The notes beneath the pieces were generated by a model. The model had not been told where the DNA came from. It searched no databases and was given only the letters and a program-made list of their open reading frames with translations. From contig CM030368.1 in assembly GCA_017893485.1 (NCBI GenBank), forward strand, positions 114,303,720 to 114,367,719: 64,000 bases of DNA, written 5' to 3'. Positions 1 through 10,152 of this stretch are shown in pieces; within the stretch, counting starts at the first letter, position 1; each line of letters starts with the position of its first letter. The stretch is from Hemerocallis citrina (taxonomy: Eukaryota > Streptophyta > Magnoliopsida > Asparagales > Asphodelaceae). The translations under genes were made by a program, and so were the position numbers.

Positions 1-539
1 TCAACCTATAGCGCCTTAAGTATGGCATACAATTACAAGCACCTTCCTACGACAATCTAATCATATAACACAACCACTCACCATGATACTCCTAAGTATG
101 AATATGATTAAGCTTGTGCTTACATCGAGCTTAAGCATGAAAATCACTACGACCCAAGCATGAAAGCTTACTACTTATCATGACTAATCACCACAACCCA
201 AGCATGGATATATAACTAAGATAACATACAACATTCCAAGGCATAGTAGGTATTCTAACATTAATCCTACAACATTCTAAGCATGTATTTGAACTTTAGC
301 ATGGTATAGAACACAACATGAAATCACTACAACTAACCATGGGTAGTTTCTTTAATCTAAGCATGAATATCATAGTATGGATATCATTAACTTAACATAA
401 TCAATAATTAGCATGACACCTACTTACTTAGCATGGATAATGGTTAAGCATGATCATCTACTAACATGGCATGAACAAATACTTATCTAAGCATGGGTAT
501 CATGTAAACATGAGTATTCATTTAATCTAGCATGGTATA

Positions 540-780
540 CAACTTACTTACAATTTAAACTAGCATAGCATACAACTTACTTGCAATTAAAACTAGCATG
601 GCATACAACTTACTTGCAATTAGCTAGCATGGCATAGATCTTACTTATAATTAAAACTAGCATGGTATATCACTTACCTACAATTAAACTAGCATGGTAT
701 ACAACTTTTCTACCAATTATCTAGCATGGCATATGACTTCCTTGCAATTAAACTATCATGGCATACAACTTTTCTACTAT
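540..780. repeat. Minisatellite, ~37-bp unit, in LTR-A
   Basis: Imperfect tandem copies of a unit containing 'tagcatggcatacaactta' and 'cttgcaatta'. About six copies are readable by eye. Similar 'agcatg' words continue at lower regularity on both sides (from about 100 to 880). Confidence 0.75.
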
Positions 781-889
781 CATCCAAGCATGAATCTTTA
801 TTAAGCAAGAATAACCACTAAACATGAATGTCTTACTAAGCATGGGTAACTACTAGTATGAACATTCAACATTCCTAAATATATATATG

Positions 890-1610
890 TATATATACTT
901 CTAACATGGTAAGTAATCTTATCATGGATCCTACAACATTATAAGCATAATTGATTAATCTAAACATGGTAGGAAACTCTTAGAATGAATCCTACAACAT
1001 TCTAAGCACAATTAAATTAATCTAAACATGGTAGGAAACTCTTAGAATGAATCCTACAACGTTCTAAGCACAATTAAATTAATCTAAACATGGTAGGAAA
1101 CTCTTAGATTGAATCCTACAATATTCTAAGCATAAATAGACTAATCTAAACATGGTAGGAATTTTAGAATTAATCTTACAACATTCTAAGCATAGATAGA
1201 CTAATCTAAATATGGTAGGAATTTTAGAATGAATCCTACAACATTCTAAGCACAATTAAATTAATCTAAACATGGTAGGAAACTCTTAGAATGAATCCTA
1301 CTATATTCTAAGCATAATTAACACTCCTAAACATGATAGGAATTTTAGGAAGAATCCTACAAAATTCTAAGCATGAAATAGCATTCCTAAAACATGATAG
1401 GTATTTTTAGAAGAAATCCTACAACATTCTAAGCATAAAACATGATAGGATATGTTTAGAAAGAATCCTACAATATTTTAAACATCATTAAACATGCTAG
1501 GTATTTTTAGAAGAAATCCTACAACATTCTAAGCATAAAACATGGTAAGAAATTTTTAGAAAGAATCCTACAACATTCTAAGCATCTTTAAATTAATCTA
1601 ATATAATCTT
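890..1610. repeat. Minisatellite, ~63-bp unit, in LTR-A
   Basis: About ten to eleven tandem copies of a unit containing 'aacatggtaggaaactctta' followed by 'gaatcctacaacattctaag'. Consecutive copies between 960 and 1300 are nearly identical, while copies at 1330-1600 are more diverged and shorter. The inner sequence pairs with itself ('ttagaatg' against 'cattctaa'), so each unit can form a small hairpin. Confidence 0.85.
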
Positions 1611-1644
1611 AGCATGGTATTTACTTTATGAATACAAAATAAAC

Positions 1645-2000
1645 ATCTACAACTATCTACTACTACTACTACTCCATTTAAATCAAAAACATAACACACA
1701 ACTATCTACCACTACTACTACTTTATTTTAGTTAAGAACATAACACCCAACTATCTACTACTACTACTACTTCATTTTAATCAAGAACACAACATACAAC
1801 TATCTACTACTACTACTACTCCAAAAAACACAACATACAACTATCTACTACTACTACTACTTTATGGACATAAAACATCTAGAACTACTTATTATTACTT
1901 CTTTATTCTAACAACATACCACTATTACTTTATTTAATCCACATACTACTACTACTCAACATACTACTACTTTATTTTAATTAACATACTACTACTTACT
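1645..2000. repeat. (CTA/ACT)n trinucleotide tracts within ~60-bp repeats
   Basis: Five to six blocks of 'ctactactactact' separated by T-rich spacers with 'aacatacaactat'. The trinucleotide tract and spacer recur together, so a simple repeat is embedded in a larger tandem unit. Confidence 0.8.
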
Positions 2001-2029
2001 TTATTTTAACATGCTACTACTTAGTTGTC

Positions 2030-2340
2030 TACTAGTCTTTATTAGTAGATTTATTATCACTAGTGATTATAAAAAAAGGAAGATCTTTTTATTTTCTACA
2101 ACTAGTGATTATAAAGAAAATACCTTTTTATTTATTCTACAACTAATGATAAAAGAAGAGATCTTTTTATTTATTCTACAACTAGTGATTAATAAAGAAA
2201 AGATCTTTTTATTCTACAACTAGTGATTAATAAAGAAAAGATCTTTTTATTCTACAACTAGTGATTTATAAAGAAAAGATCTTTTTATTCTACAACTAGT
2301 GATTTATAAAGAAAAGATCTTTTATTTAAGAAAGAAAACT
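2030..2340. repeat. Minisatellite, ~43-bp unit, in LTR-A
   Basis: Seven or so copies of a unit with 'acaactagtgatta' and 'aaagaaaagatctttttatt'. Each unit contains the short palindrome AAAGATCTTT. The open frame across 2011-2223 is a by-product of the repeat. Confidence 0.85.
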
Positions 2341-2925
2341 ACAATAAAACATATGCTTATTATTATTTGTCCAAGTTCAATAAAAAGTCTTACAACCAAA
2401 ATGGTTGTATAAGAGTATTCATATGCTTATGTATACCAAGTCCTACAAGTCCTACAACCCCCAATCAGTTGTATGTTCAAGCTCATATGCATTATGTCAT
2501 TTTTAGTCCAACAACATACATAAACAACAACTACAATCTTAAAGATGTGATCTTTATATGTTTAGTAGGTACTACTACTACTTTCTTTCTTTTATTCACC
2601 ACCACATTCACAACAACAACCACACACCATCACAAGAACAACCCCAAAAAAACAAAGAAAACAAAACAAGAAGGTAGGAGAAGAAGTCAAAACACAATAC
2701 AAACAAACAAGCAAACAAACAAAGAGAAATGTGGAGAACCCCCACCTTAGTCTCTATTGGAAGGACTTGCTTGCTAACCTTCTCCTTCCCCTAGCTCTTA
2801 GAATCTCCTAGGAAAATCCTACAATAAAACTCTCTTGTTAGTATGAGACTTTCTTTCTTTCTTTTCCTTTCCTTTCTTTCTTTCTTTTTGTTTTCTAAAA
2901 TGAGAGAAGGAGGAGAAGGAGGGGG
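2340..2925. other. LTR-A transcribed region, no gene recognised
   Basis: Low-complexity A- and C-rich sequence, with CAA/ACC runs near 2590-2720 and a CTTT-rich tract at 2846-2890. One open frame at 2367-2750 is composition-driven (Thr, Lys and Asn rich) and I do not support it as a gene. Confidence 0.5.
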
Positions 2926-2934
2926 TATTTATAG
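2926..2934 (-). promoter_or_regulatory. TATA box of LTR-A
   Basis: Minus-strand CTATAAATA flanked by C-rich sequence, about 590 bp from the LTR start at 3524. The G/A-rich plus-strand sequence just left of it (2900-2925) would be the pyrimidine-rich leader, as in the other LTRs here. Confidence 0.6.
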
Positions 2935-3524
2935 AAGGGAATAGGAGGTGGTAAGTGCAAATGTGCACTCACATTTTGCACAAAAACCCCAAGAAGGGGT
3001 GAGGCCGGCCATACCCTAGGAGGAGGAGGGGTAAGGTGTAGGCATGGTGAGGTGGAGGCATGGTGAAGGGATAAGGCTTCTAGAAGGGTTTAATTCTTCT
3101 CATGCATACAAACCTTACTTTAAGCCTCCTAATCAAACCCTAACTATCTTACTAAGTGGTCATGACAAGGATGAGTACATTGTCCTTGAGTATATGCTAC
3201 ATATTTTGTATGATGTACTAAGTATTATACAATTGTATGTATGTGTATATGCATGTGTATACTAAAAATCCTCATATAATTCCCATAAAATAGTTTAATT
3301 TGAAAAATAATAGTAAAATAAACTTCATTATTAATTCGGAGGATCGCGCTATCAATTTGATGTGCTTCGGATGTACACCGACCGATATATGCGCGTAGAC
3401 ACTGTTTGTGGGCAAACCGGCGAAAAATCACCAAAATAATTTGATTTTGGAATTAAATTAAATATTAATAAAATAGTAATAAAACAGTAATTTATACGAG
3501 TTAATATCCGTCCGGGATATTACA

Positions 3525-4249
3525 GCAACCTCAATTGAGACAAAGATGCTCCCAAACCCTACAGTACAACCTCGATACCCGCCTAATCAAACTCCGCTGC
3601 TAACTTGCTCTGAGAAGTGATCAAGCCCGACAAACTGCTCTTCCGACTAAGCCCATCGGCCACCACATTCGCCTTGCCTGGATGACACTTGATCTCAGGA
3701 CGAATGTCTTCCAACACTTCCAACCACCTTCTCTGCCGAAGATTTAGATCCTTCTACTGATAAATATACTTCAGGCTCTTGTAGTCGGTATACATGTTGA
3801 CCTTCTCTTCATATATATAATGCCTCCACTGCTTCAAGGCAAAGATAATAGCTGCCAACTCCAAATCATGCGTCGGATAGTTCTGCTCATGCGGACGCAA
3901 CTGCCTCGAACCATATGCAATAACCTTCTTCTTGCATCAAGCCGCACCCTAAATCTCTGAGGGACGCATCGCTGAAGATATCGTAGTCCTTCCCAGCTTG
4001 TAGCAAAGCTAAGATAAGTGCAGTTGTCAACCTCTCCTTTAGCTCAAAGAAACTTGCCTCACACTTATCAGCCCAAGTGAATGCCACATTCTTCCGAGTC
4101 AACCCTGTCAAAAAAACTGCGATCTGCGCATAGCTCTGAATGAATCTCTTGTAGTACCCAGCCAAACCCAAGAAACTTCTGACTTCCTTCACTGTCATTG
4201 GCCTGGACCAATTCTTCATTACTTCAACCTTCTGAGGATCGGTGGCCAC
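3525..4249 (-). pseudogene. G0 RNase H region
   Basis: The N-terminal half (open from 4249 to 3887) covers the RT-RNase H connection ('SFLGLAGYYKRF', the usual Gypsy connection motif) and the RNase H start ('[19 protein letters not shown]'), where the first catalytic Asp is present. The frame then breaks. Further minus-strand reading gives the HPGKANVVADGLSRK motif near 3660, normally the end of RNase H in Gypsy elements. Coding resemblance continues to the junction with LTR-A at 3525, so the integrase is cut off by that insertion. Confidence 0.8.
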
Positions 4250-4927
4250 TCCCTCCTTAGAAAGGATATGACACAGGAAAGCTACCTTAAACTTTCAAAA
4301 CTCACACTTCGACAGCTTGGCATACAAGTTATGCTCCTATAACTTCTTCAATACCTCTTCCAAGTGCTTAGAGTGCTCATCCTCTGACTTCGAATATACC
4401 AGAATATCATCAATGAATACCACCACGAAGGAATCAATAAACGGTTGCAAAATCTGATTCATCATGTCCATGAACAATGCCGGCGCATTCGTCACTCCCA
4501 ATGTCATTACCAAAAACTGATAGAGTCTATGACGAGTTCTGAAAGCCGTTTTACTCACATCTTCCTCCTTAACTCTAACTTGATGATACCCTGACCGCAG
4601 ATCAATCTTCGAAATCATAGCTGCTCCCCGAAGCCTATTAAACAGATCATCAATCAGTGGAAGCGGATAGTTGTTCTGAATGGTCACCCTGTTCAACTCC
4701 CGGTAGTTAATGCACATCCTCATTGACCCATCATTCTTCTTCACTAACAACACTGGTGCTCCCCACGGTAAAGAACTCAGCCTGATGAACCCTTTACCCA
4801 GAAATTCCTCAATTTGCTTCTTAACTTCATCCTGCTCTACAGGTGCCATCCTGTACGGAGCCTTAGAAATCGGAGCACTTCCCAGCTGAACATTAATACA
4901 AAATTCAACATCTCCCTGTGGCGGCAA
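4250..4927 (-). pseudogene. G0 reverse transcriptase
   Basis: RT that would copy element RNA into DNA in the particle. The open stretch from 4927 to 4337 begins with '[19 protein letters not shown]' and contains the fingers motif '[20 protein letters not shown]', '[12 protein letters not shown]' with the first catalytic Asp, and the active site '[13 protein letters not shown]', so the metal-binding residues are intact. A stop at 4334-4336, just after 'EEVLKKL', and a second stop a little further on separate it from the thumb and connection region. The motifs make RT identity secure, but the reading frame is dead. Confidence 0.88.
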
Positions 4928-5460
4928 TCCCTTAAATCTTTCAAGAATACTGTAGAAAATTCCCTGACAACTGGAATGCCTCTGACTTCAACTGGAATCA
5001 TCAACTTAGATACCATTGCAGTCACTTTCGGATCATTCCTCTTCCCTTGAAAAGTCACTGCGGGACCTCCTGGTGATTTCACCAACACCTCTTTCTTCTT
5101 GCATTCAATTGTGGCATCATATATTGCCATCCAATCAATGCCCACGATCACATCCAAACCCATGACTTATTGTTCAATGAGATCAATGCCAAATAATCCC
5201 ACCTATCTCGATATCACGGTCCTAATAATATCGATCAACAATCAATTCTTTCCCTGATGGTGTTGCCACTGACAAGACTCTGCCTGGAAATACATTAGGT
5301 TCCACACCTAAAACTTTAGCAAAATTGGGCAACACAAATGTATGCGAAAAATTAGTATCAAATAAAACTTTTGCTTTTATTCCATTAATCAAGAAAATCC
5401 TGTTACATGAAGAAAGATACTCAAATCTCCAATTTATTCTTGAACAAAGTTTTACTTAAT
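4928..5460 (-). pseudogene. G0 aspartic protease
   Basis: The retropepsin-like region that would process Gag-Pol. On the minus strand the active-site region reads 'LFDTNFSHTFVLPNFAK' near 5340-5370, so the usual DTG/DSG is DTN, which is likely inactivating. The C-terminal protease motif 'GLDVIVGIDWM' is at about 5130-5163. At least three stops lie between these two motifs (5160-5230). Confidence 0.8.
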
Positions 5461-6130
5461 ACATCAAATAAATGAATTTAAAATTCTTGCATACCCCGGA
5501 TCACATCTTCTGAGTTACCTGCATCCTCCTCAGTTAATGCGAACGCTCGCCCTTGCCTCTGGAATTTGATCCCATCCGCACCATCCTTCATAAGTAGAAG
5601 ACAGAACATCTTAGTATGCCCCTCTCACCCACACTGGAAACAAGTCTGCTTTGCCAGTTTAGGACATGCTGACTTGAAGTGACCCGCCTCCTTACAATAG
5701 TAACAAGTCACCTCTTGAGCTGCGGGTGCCTTCTGTTCTGGCTTACTAAACCTGCCCTGCATTACTGGGAACTTCTTCCCACTCTGAATTGCTGCCGCTC
5801 GCCTCTTGTTCCTGTTCCAGGTCTCTTGCTTCTTCTGGAACTAGTCCATATCTTTCTTTGTCATTGCTGCTCTGCTGACCAGCTTATCAATTCTTTTGAT
5901 GCCCAATGGTATCATCCGCGACCTCGAATTCAGCCTCAAGTCCTGCTCGAATTTCTTGGCCTTCTTCGCTTCATCAACAATCAGCTCTGGTGCATACCTT
6001 GACAGCTAGGTGAACTTAGTCTCATATTCGCGCACTGACATGCTGCCTTGCTGTAGATTCAAGAATACCGTTGCCTTCTTCTCTTGAACTTCCAGAGGAA
6101 AGAAACGATCCCTGAACTCCCCAAGAAAAG
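5461..6130 (-). pseudogene. G0 gag (capsid and zinc knuckles)
   Basis: Minus-strand reading gives a retrotransposon gag domain ('FRDRFFPLEVQEKKATVFLN', then 'SMSVREYETKF' and 'LSRYAPELI') from 6130 to about 5880. It is followed by a CCHC zinc knuckle ('CYYCKEAGHFKSAC', C-X2-C-X4-H-X4-C) near 5665-5710 and a second knuckle start 'CFQCG' broken by a stop near 5625. Other stops occur in the capsid part and before the knuckles. The gag N-terminus is missing because LTR1 starts at 6131. Confidence 0.85.
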
Positions 6131-7935
6131 TGTAACCCCCATTCCCGACAATAAGTATTTTCCGTGTATTTTATACAATTTGATTTTTATAAATTATTTT
6201 GTGCTAAATTCGTTTCAGATTATTAAAGTTTTTTCTAATCGAAAATATACTCATTTTGAATAATGGCATATTTTAATCTTACTTCCTATATGTTATTGAT
6301 CGACTATTTATATTTGAGCCTAAAACAAATATATTATTATTAGTGGATTATTTTAATAAAATTGTTAAACCTGAATACTATTTTGTTATAAGATTCTATA
6401 ATTATTATTGTTATGATTATTAATTATTATTTCTTGATTATCTATTTTAAATTCATCTATTGAATTATTTTATTATTGTACTGGAATCTGATTTTCTTGG
6501 CGAACCCCAATTTATTTTCAAGCCCAATTTATATTCTATTCATTTATATTATTTATTTATTTATTTTGATTTATTTTTTGTTGTCGAAATTCTTTGTTCT
6601 TTTGATGAACTAATTTCTTGTTGATCATATTTTCTTTTATTTAATTGTGAGTATTTTATTTGAACCCTATTGTCTTCAAATCCATCTCTTATTGAACCCA
6701 ACAACCTAGTTTCATTTGTTCTTGACCCAAAACCGCTATTATTGGATCCTAAATTACTAACCCAATACCCTAATTGTACCCTATAAATACAACTCTACTG
6801 CAAACTCTGAAATTGTGCAATTTGAAACCCTAATTAGTCGTCTATTCTCTCTCCTCTCTCCTCTTTCTTTATCCTCTCTGTTTCTCTCTCGCCGATCAGA
6901 CCCAAATCCCCCTTTTACTTTTCACCCATCTTCCCCATCTCCTCCGACCACTTCCGGCGTCCTCCTGAGCGCTGTACTCCTCCGGTGACCCACCCTCACT
7001 CGTCGAGCCCCCCCCCCCCCCCCCGCATTGTCCTTCTCCCTCCCGAACTACAGCACGCTGCCATCGATGTTTGTATCGATCCCAATTCGACGACAGCACC
7101 ACCGAGTCCCCCCGCTTCGCTTCTCTTCCCTATCGACGATGGCAGCCAGCGACATCGCCGTCTAGCCTCCCCCTTGCCCATTGCTGACATTGCTCCTGTT
7201 GTCTTCTACAGTTGCTGTCTTTGTTCTTGTTGCTGACTTGCTTTGAGTTTCTATTGCACGTGATTGCACGTGTTATTTTGTGTGTTCTTGGGTTCGTTGC
7301 TCTGGGATTCTCATCCCGTTATTCTTGGTATTCTAATTAACCATCTAACAGGCAAGTCACTATCCTCTTGAATTGTTAATTGTATCAAATTCATGTTTTA
7401 TTGAAACTCTTGCAAGTAGATCTCTTGTTTCTCGTATTATACTTTGTTCATCACTTCGTTGGGTCTATTGAGGGTTTACATGAGCTAACCTCAATATTCT
7501 TGACATCGTGCCACTTTTAACTCTAAGGATTGGATCTTTCATGCATTCATGTAGAATTGATAATAGGGTTAACCGTATAATCATGACACAATTAATTATT
7601 GCAGAATCAACTACTAGGTTGTATGTTTGGTTGATTGTTTGTTGTTTGATCGATGATAACTTAGTGTATGTATATGATTTTATTTTTATTTATCATGTTA
7701 TTGCACCAATCATGTTAATTCCACAATTTATTGACTAAAGAATCAATAACCATCATGTTTAATTAATTTATTTTCATGAAAAATACCCAAACCTATATAT
7801 TGCTTGTTGACTGTATGTTGTATGCTATTTTAGACCTAGTAAATAATCTTAAAATGAATTACTTTTTGAACAAGAATTGTAGACTTGTCTTTCTAGTAAA
7901 TGATCTTTCATGCTTGTTATTCTTTTATGATTAAT
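6131..7935 (+). mobile_element. 5' part of a plus-strand LTR (LTR1)
   Basis: Begins exactly at 6131 with TGTAACCCCCATTCCCGACA, the same start as solo LTR S1 read on the minus strand (from 16100). The two can be followed side by side through the AT-rich U3, the TATA region, the C-rich leader and the R/U5 start (for example 7340-7930 against 14050-14760). Resemblance stops near 7935, where a different LTR in opposite orientation takes over. The left edge abuts G0 gag (preceding bases AAAAG), so it is a genuine insertion boundary. The right half and the partner target duplication are missing. The C16 run at 7009-7024 lies in the leader. Confidence 0.8.
6781..6789 (+). promoter_or_regulatory. TATA box of LTR1
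   Basis: CTATAAATA, 650 bp into the LTR, followed about 60 bp later by a CT-rich stretch ('ctctctcctctctcctcttt', 6847-6866) typical of plant transcription leaders. Confidence 0.6.
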
Positions 7936-9578
7936 TAATCGTGAATATGCAGTCGGTGAAATCAGTGAGAGGAATAGTGGTATCAAGAGATGATGCAATA
8001 CATGATATAGAGTCATGACAGTAATTAAGAAACTATCAAGTGGTAGATGCAATGCATGATATCGAGTTGTTATAATACATTCTAAGCACAGTAGTTAGGT
8101 ATATCAGTCTATTCTTTATGGGTCACATGTTCAGGGTAAAAATATATGGTCAAGTTCTCGTGCATATAACTCTACTATCAAATCCTTATTAATTTCAACA
8201 AAATAATAATCTCGTTCTTGTCTGTGTCTATTAGCAAGCTAGATTTTATCAAGTCATAATAATAACAGTAGGTTGTATTATCAACTAGTTTACTAGACGA
8301 TGAATTTTAAAAACATATAATCTGAATATTCCGATGTTACAGTACTAAAATGCTAATATCTCAGAAACTATAAGTCGGATTGAGAAACCGTAAAATGTTC
8401 TAGATTCTAGACTCGATGGAATACAATTTTCATGCATAGTTCTCAATTTCAATGAACGAAACTAGGTTAAATTCTTAGTGCAAGGTCAAGAAATTTAGAG
8501 ATAACAAGGTTGAATATTCGATATTCGATAACACGATTCAAAGTGTGTTAACGGTTCAAGATTTGAATCAATACCATGGGATAAGTGACTAGACCAGAAA
8601 ATATGATGATAACTAGGCTACTTGCTGAGAGTTCAAGAGAATGCTTGCCTTAAAACGAAAATTTTTCATGCAACGAGAATCACGGATTGAAGATGGATAT
8701 CACACGAGCTCGATAAAGTGAAATGGAAGGCTAGTATCTTGAACTTACAACTGCAGCGATGGAGTTTGGCTTCGAGCGCAAGACTGCAACTTAACGGCAG
8801 TAAGTGCAATGACGACTACGTCGGTGAGCAACGGTGGTAACGAACACCACAAGAGAGCAGCGACACGATCGAAGGCAGTAACACTTTGTACCCAAGTTTG
8901 TCAAGTTATGGCCATGATAGTAAGCTCCAAAGCTTTGAGAGATAGCCAGACACCTCTCAAAGCAATCAAAAACCTTGAGATGATGATAGCAACAACGACA
9001 CGTGCACTTAACGTAACAACGAATACACGTGCAATCAACAGATACCAATAACAGCACGTGCACACAGCAACAACAGCAAGGCAGCAGCGAAAGTGGTCGG
9101 CGGTGGAGAGGAAGGTAGCGGTCGTGGACTGGGGACTCTTGTGATGGGTTCAGGATGTAGGCGAGGGGATGATGGTGCAATGGTGTGACTACGGGCATCG
9201 GGGGTTGAGGTGACTGTAGTTGAGGGCAGCGGTGGTCGCAGTCGAGCAGTAGGGTGGCGAAGGGATGGAGAAAGGCGGCAAGGAGCTCAGAGGTCGATGG
9301 GTGGTGGGGTTCGCTGGCGTTGTGATGGCAGGGTGAGGACGGAGGTAAGTGAGGGTCGCAGGCGGTGACAGGGTGAGCAGCAAGAGAAGAAGATGGAGGG
9401 TGAGGTTGCGGCAGGGCAGGGCGAGAGGTGGTGGTCAAGCTTGGGGTTTCGGGTGGTAATGGAGGAGGTGCTCAGAGTGAGAAATGGGTTTGGAGGATGA
9501 GGAGAGAGAGGTGGTGCTTCGGGGTTCGGGGGCAGAGAGGAAGAAAGAAGAAGAAGACAGGTAGAGATGATGGGTGTA

Positions 9579-9663
<85 letters not shown>

Positions 9664-10138
9664 AGAAGGGGAGAGAGACAGTGTATATCTATATATATAT
9701 AATATATATAAGGAGAGAGAGAAAGAGATTGGCTATATCTGTATATAATATATATAGAGATGGGTGGAGGCAATAGTGTAGGAGTAGGAGTTAGACTGTA
9801 GGAGTAGGAGGGGGTGTAAATATAATATATATAGAGATGGGTGGTAGTAGGGGGAGGCATTCAAAATCCGTAAAAATAAGTTGGGGGTTGAGGAATTGGT
9901 TGTTGGATTAGAGTAAGATTAGGATTAAGATTAAGATTAGGATTAATCAGGGTTTGCATTAAACTCCAATGGAAAAAGTTTACAAAAATTTAGAATGGAT
10001 CGGAAAAATATTTGACTTCTAATAAAAATGAAATAATGTTCGATAAAGAGTCCAAAGAGAAGAATAAAAATTGATCTGAAAACTGAAATACAAAAATTCA
10101 CGTAATAAAATACGTACAACTAAAATAGGGGGTTACAC
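7936..10138 (-). mobile_element. 5' part of a minus-strand LTR (LTR2)
   Basis: Read on the minus strand it starts at 10138 with TGTAACCCCCTATTTTAG, passes AT-rich U3 and a TA-rich promoter region (9640-9840), a CCA/CCT-rich leader (9430-8800), and the conserved U5 stretch 'gagatattagcattttagta' near 8340-8360. It stops near 7936 before the LTR 3' end. The right boundary with G1 LTR sequence (10139, CTACC) is sharp, which supports a real insertion end. The left boundary is a rearrangement junction. The long frames at 8791-9438 on both strands are compositional and not genes. Confidence 0.7.
9585..9661. repeat. (TG)n(TA)n microsatellite
   Basis: A run of about 24 TG dinucleotides passes directly into about 14 TA dinucleotides, in the U3/promoter part of LTR2. 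More TA-rich and GA-rich tracts follow to about 9850. The open frames here are artefacts of the repeat. Confidence 0.97.
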
Positions 10139-10143
10139 TACCA

Positions 10144-10152
10144 CTATATAAA
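10144..10152 (+). promoter_or_regulatory. TATA box of the G1 5' LTR
   Basis: CTATATAAA followed by a C-rich stretch. The same site is seen in the 3' LTR at 41245-41253. Confidence 0.6.

Larger units (their letters stand above)
1..3524 (-). mobile_element. Long LTR (LTR-A), truncated by the window start
   Basis: On the minus strand this sequence begins at 3524 with TGTAATATCCCGGAC, a typical plant Gypsy LTR start, and runs leftward past the window edge. A TATA-like box is followed by a long transcribed part made largely of minisatellites (described separately). Coding sequence of the G0 Gypsy element continues right up to 3525 with no polypurine tract or integrase between, so I infer that LTR-A inserted into G0 rather than being its own 3' LTR. 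The left end and target duplication are outside the window, so whether this is a solo LTR or part of a full element cannot be decided. The many short open frames inside it look like chance and match nothing I recognise. Confidence 0.7.
3525..6130 (-). mobile_element. Decayed Ty3/Gypsy internal region (G0)
   Basis: A minus-strand gag-protease-RT-RNase H fragment in the Gypsy order, with several stops and frame changes. Its downstream side is cut by LTR-A at 3524 and its upstream side by LTR1 at 6131, where gag is interrupted. Integrase and its own LTRs are not in the window. The protein sequence differs clearly from G1 and G2, so this is a separate Gypsy family; I do not assign a lineage. Confidence 0.85.

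Noticed and set aside
1..2340. CRISPR-like array of repeats
   Set aside because: Repeats are contiguous minisatellites without unique spacers, in a plant retrotransposon LTR.
2367..2750. Open frame of 127 codons in LTR-A
   Set aside because: Composition is driven by ACA/CAA/AAG runs, no domain is recognisable, and it lies inside an LTR on the strand opposite to the element.
7009..7024. C16 homopolymer as a functional G-quadruplex site
   Set aside because: It is an isolated run in an LTR leader, not conserved in S1 or G1. It may be slippage or assembly length noise.
8791..9438. Long minus-strand open frame (215 codons), Pro/His/Cys rich
   Set aside because: It falls in the CCA/CCT-rich leader of LTR2. 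Equivalent leaders in the other LTRs give different frames, which shows there is no conserved protein.
9911..9945. GATTAGGATTAAGATTA repeats resembling telomeric DNA
   Set aside because: The unit is not the plant telomere repeat (TTTAGGG/CCCTAAA), it is short and irregular, and it lies in the U3 of LTR2.
6131..10138. A 4-kb DNA transposon with terminal inverted repeats TGTAACCCCC
   Set aside because: Both halves are LTR 5' portions of different members, the flanks show no target duplication, and no transposase is present.
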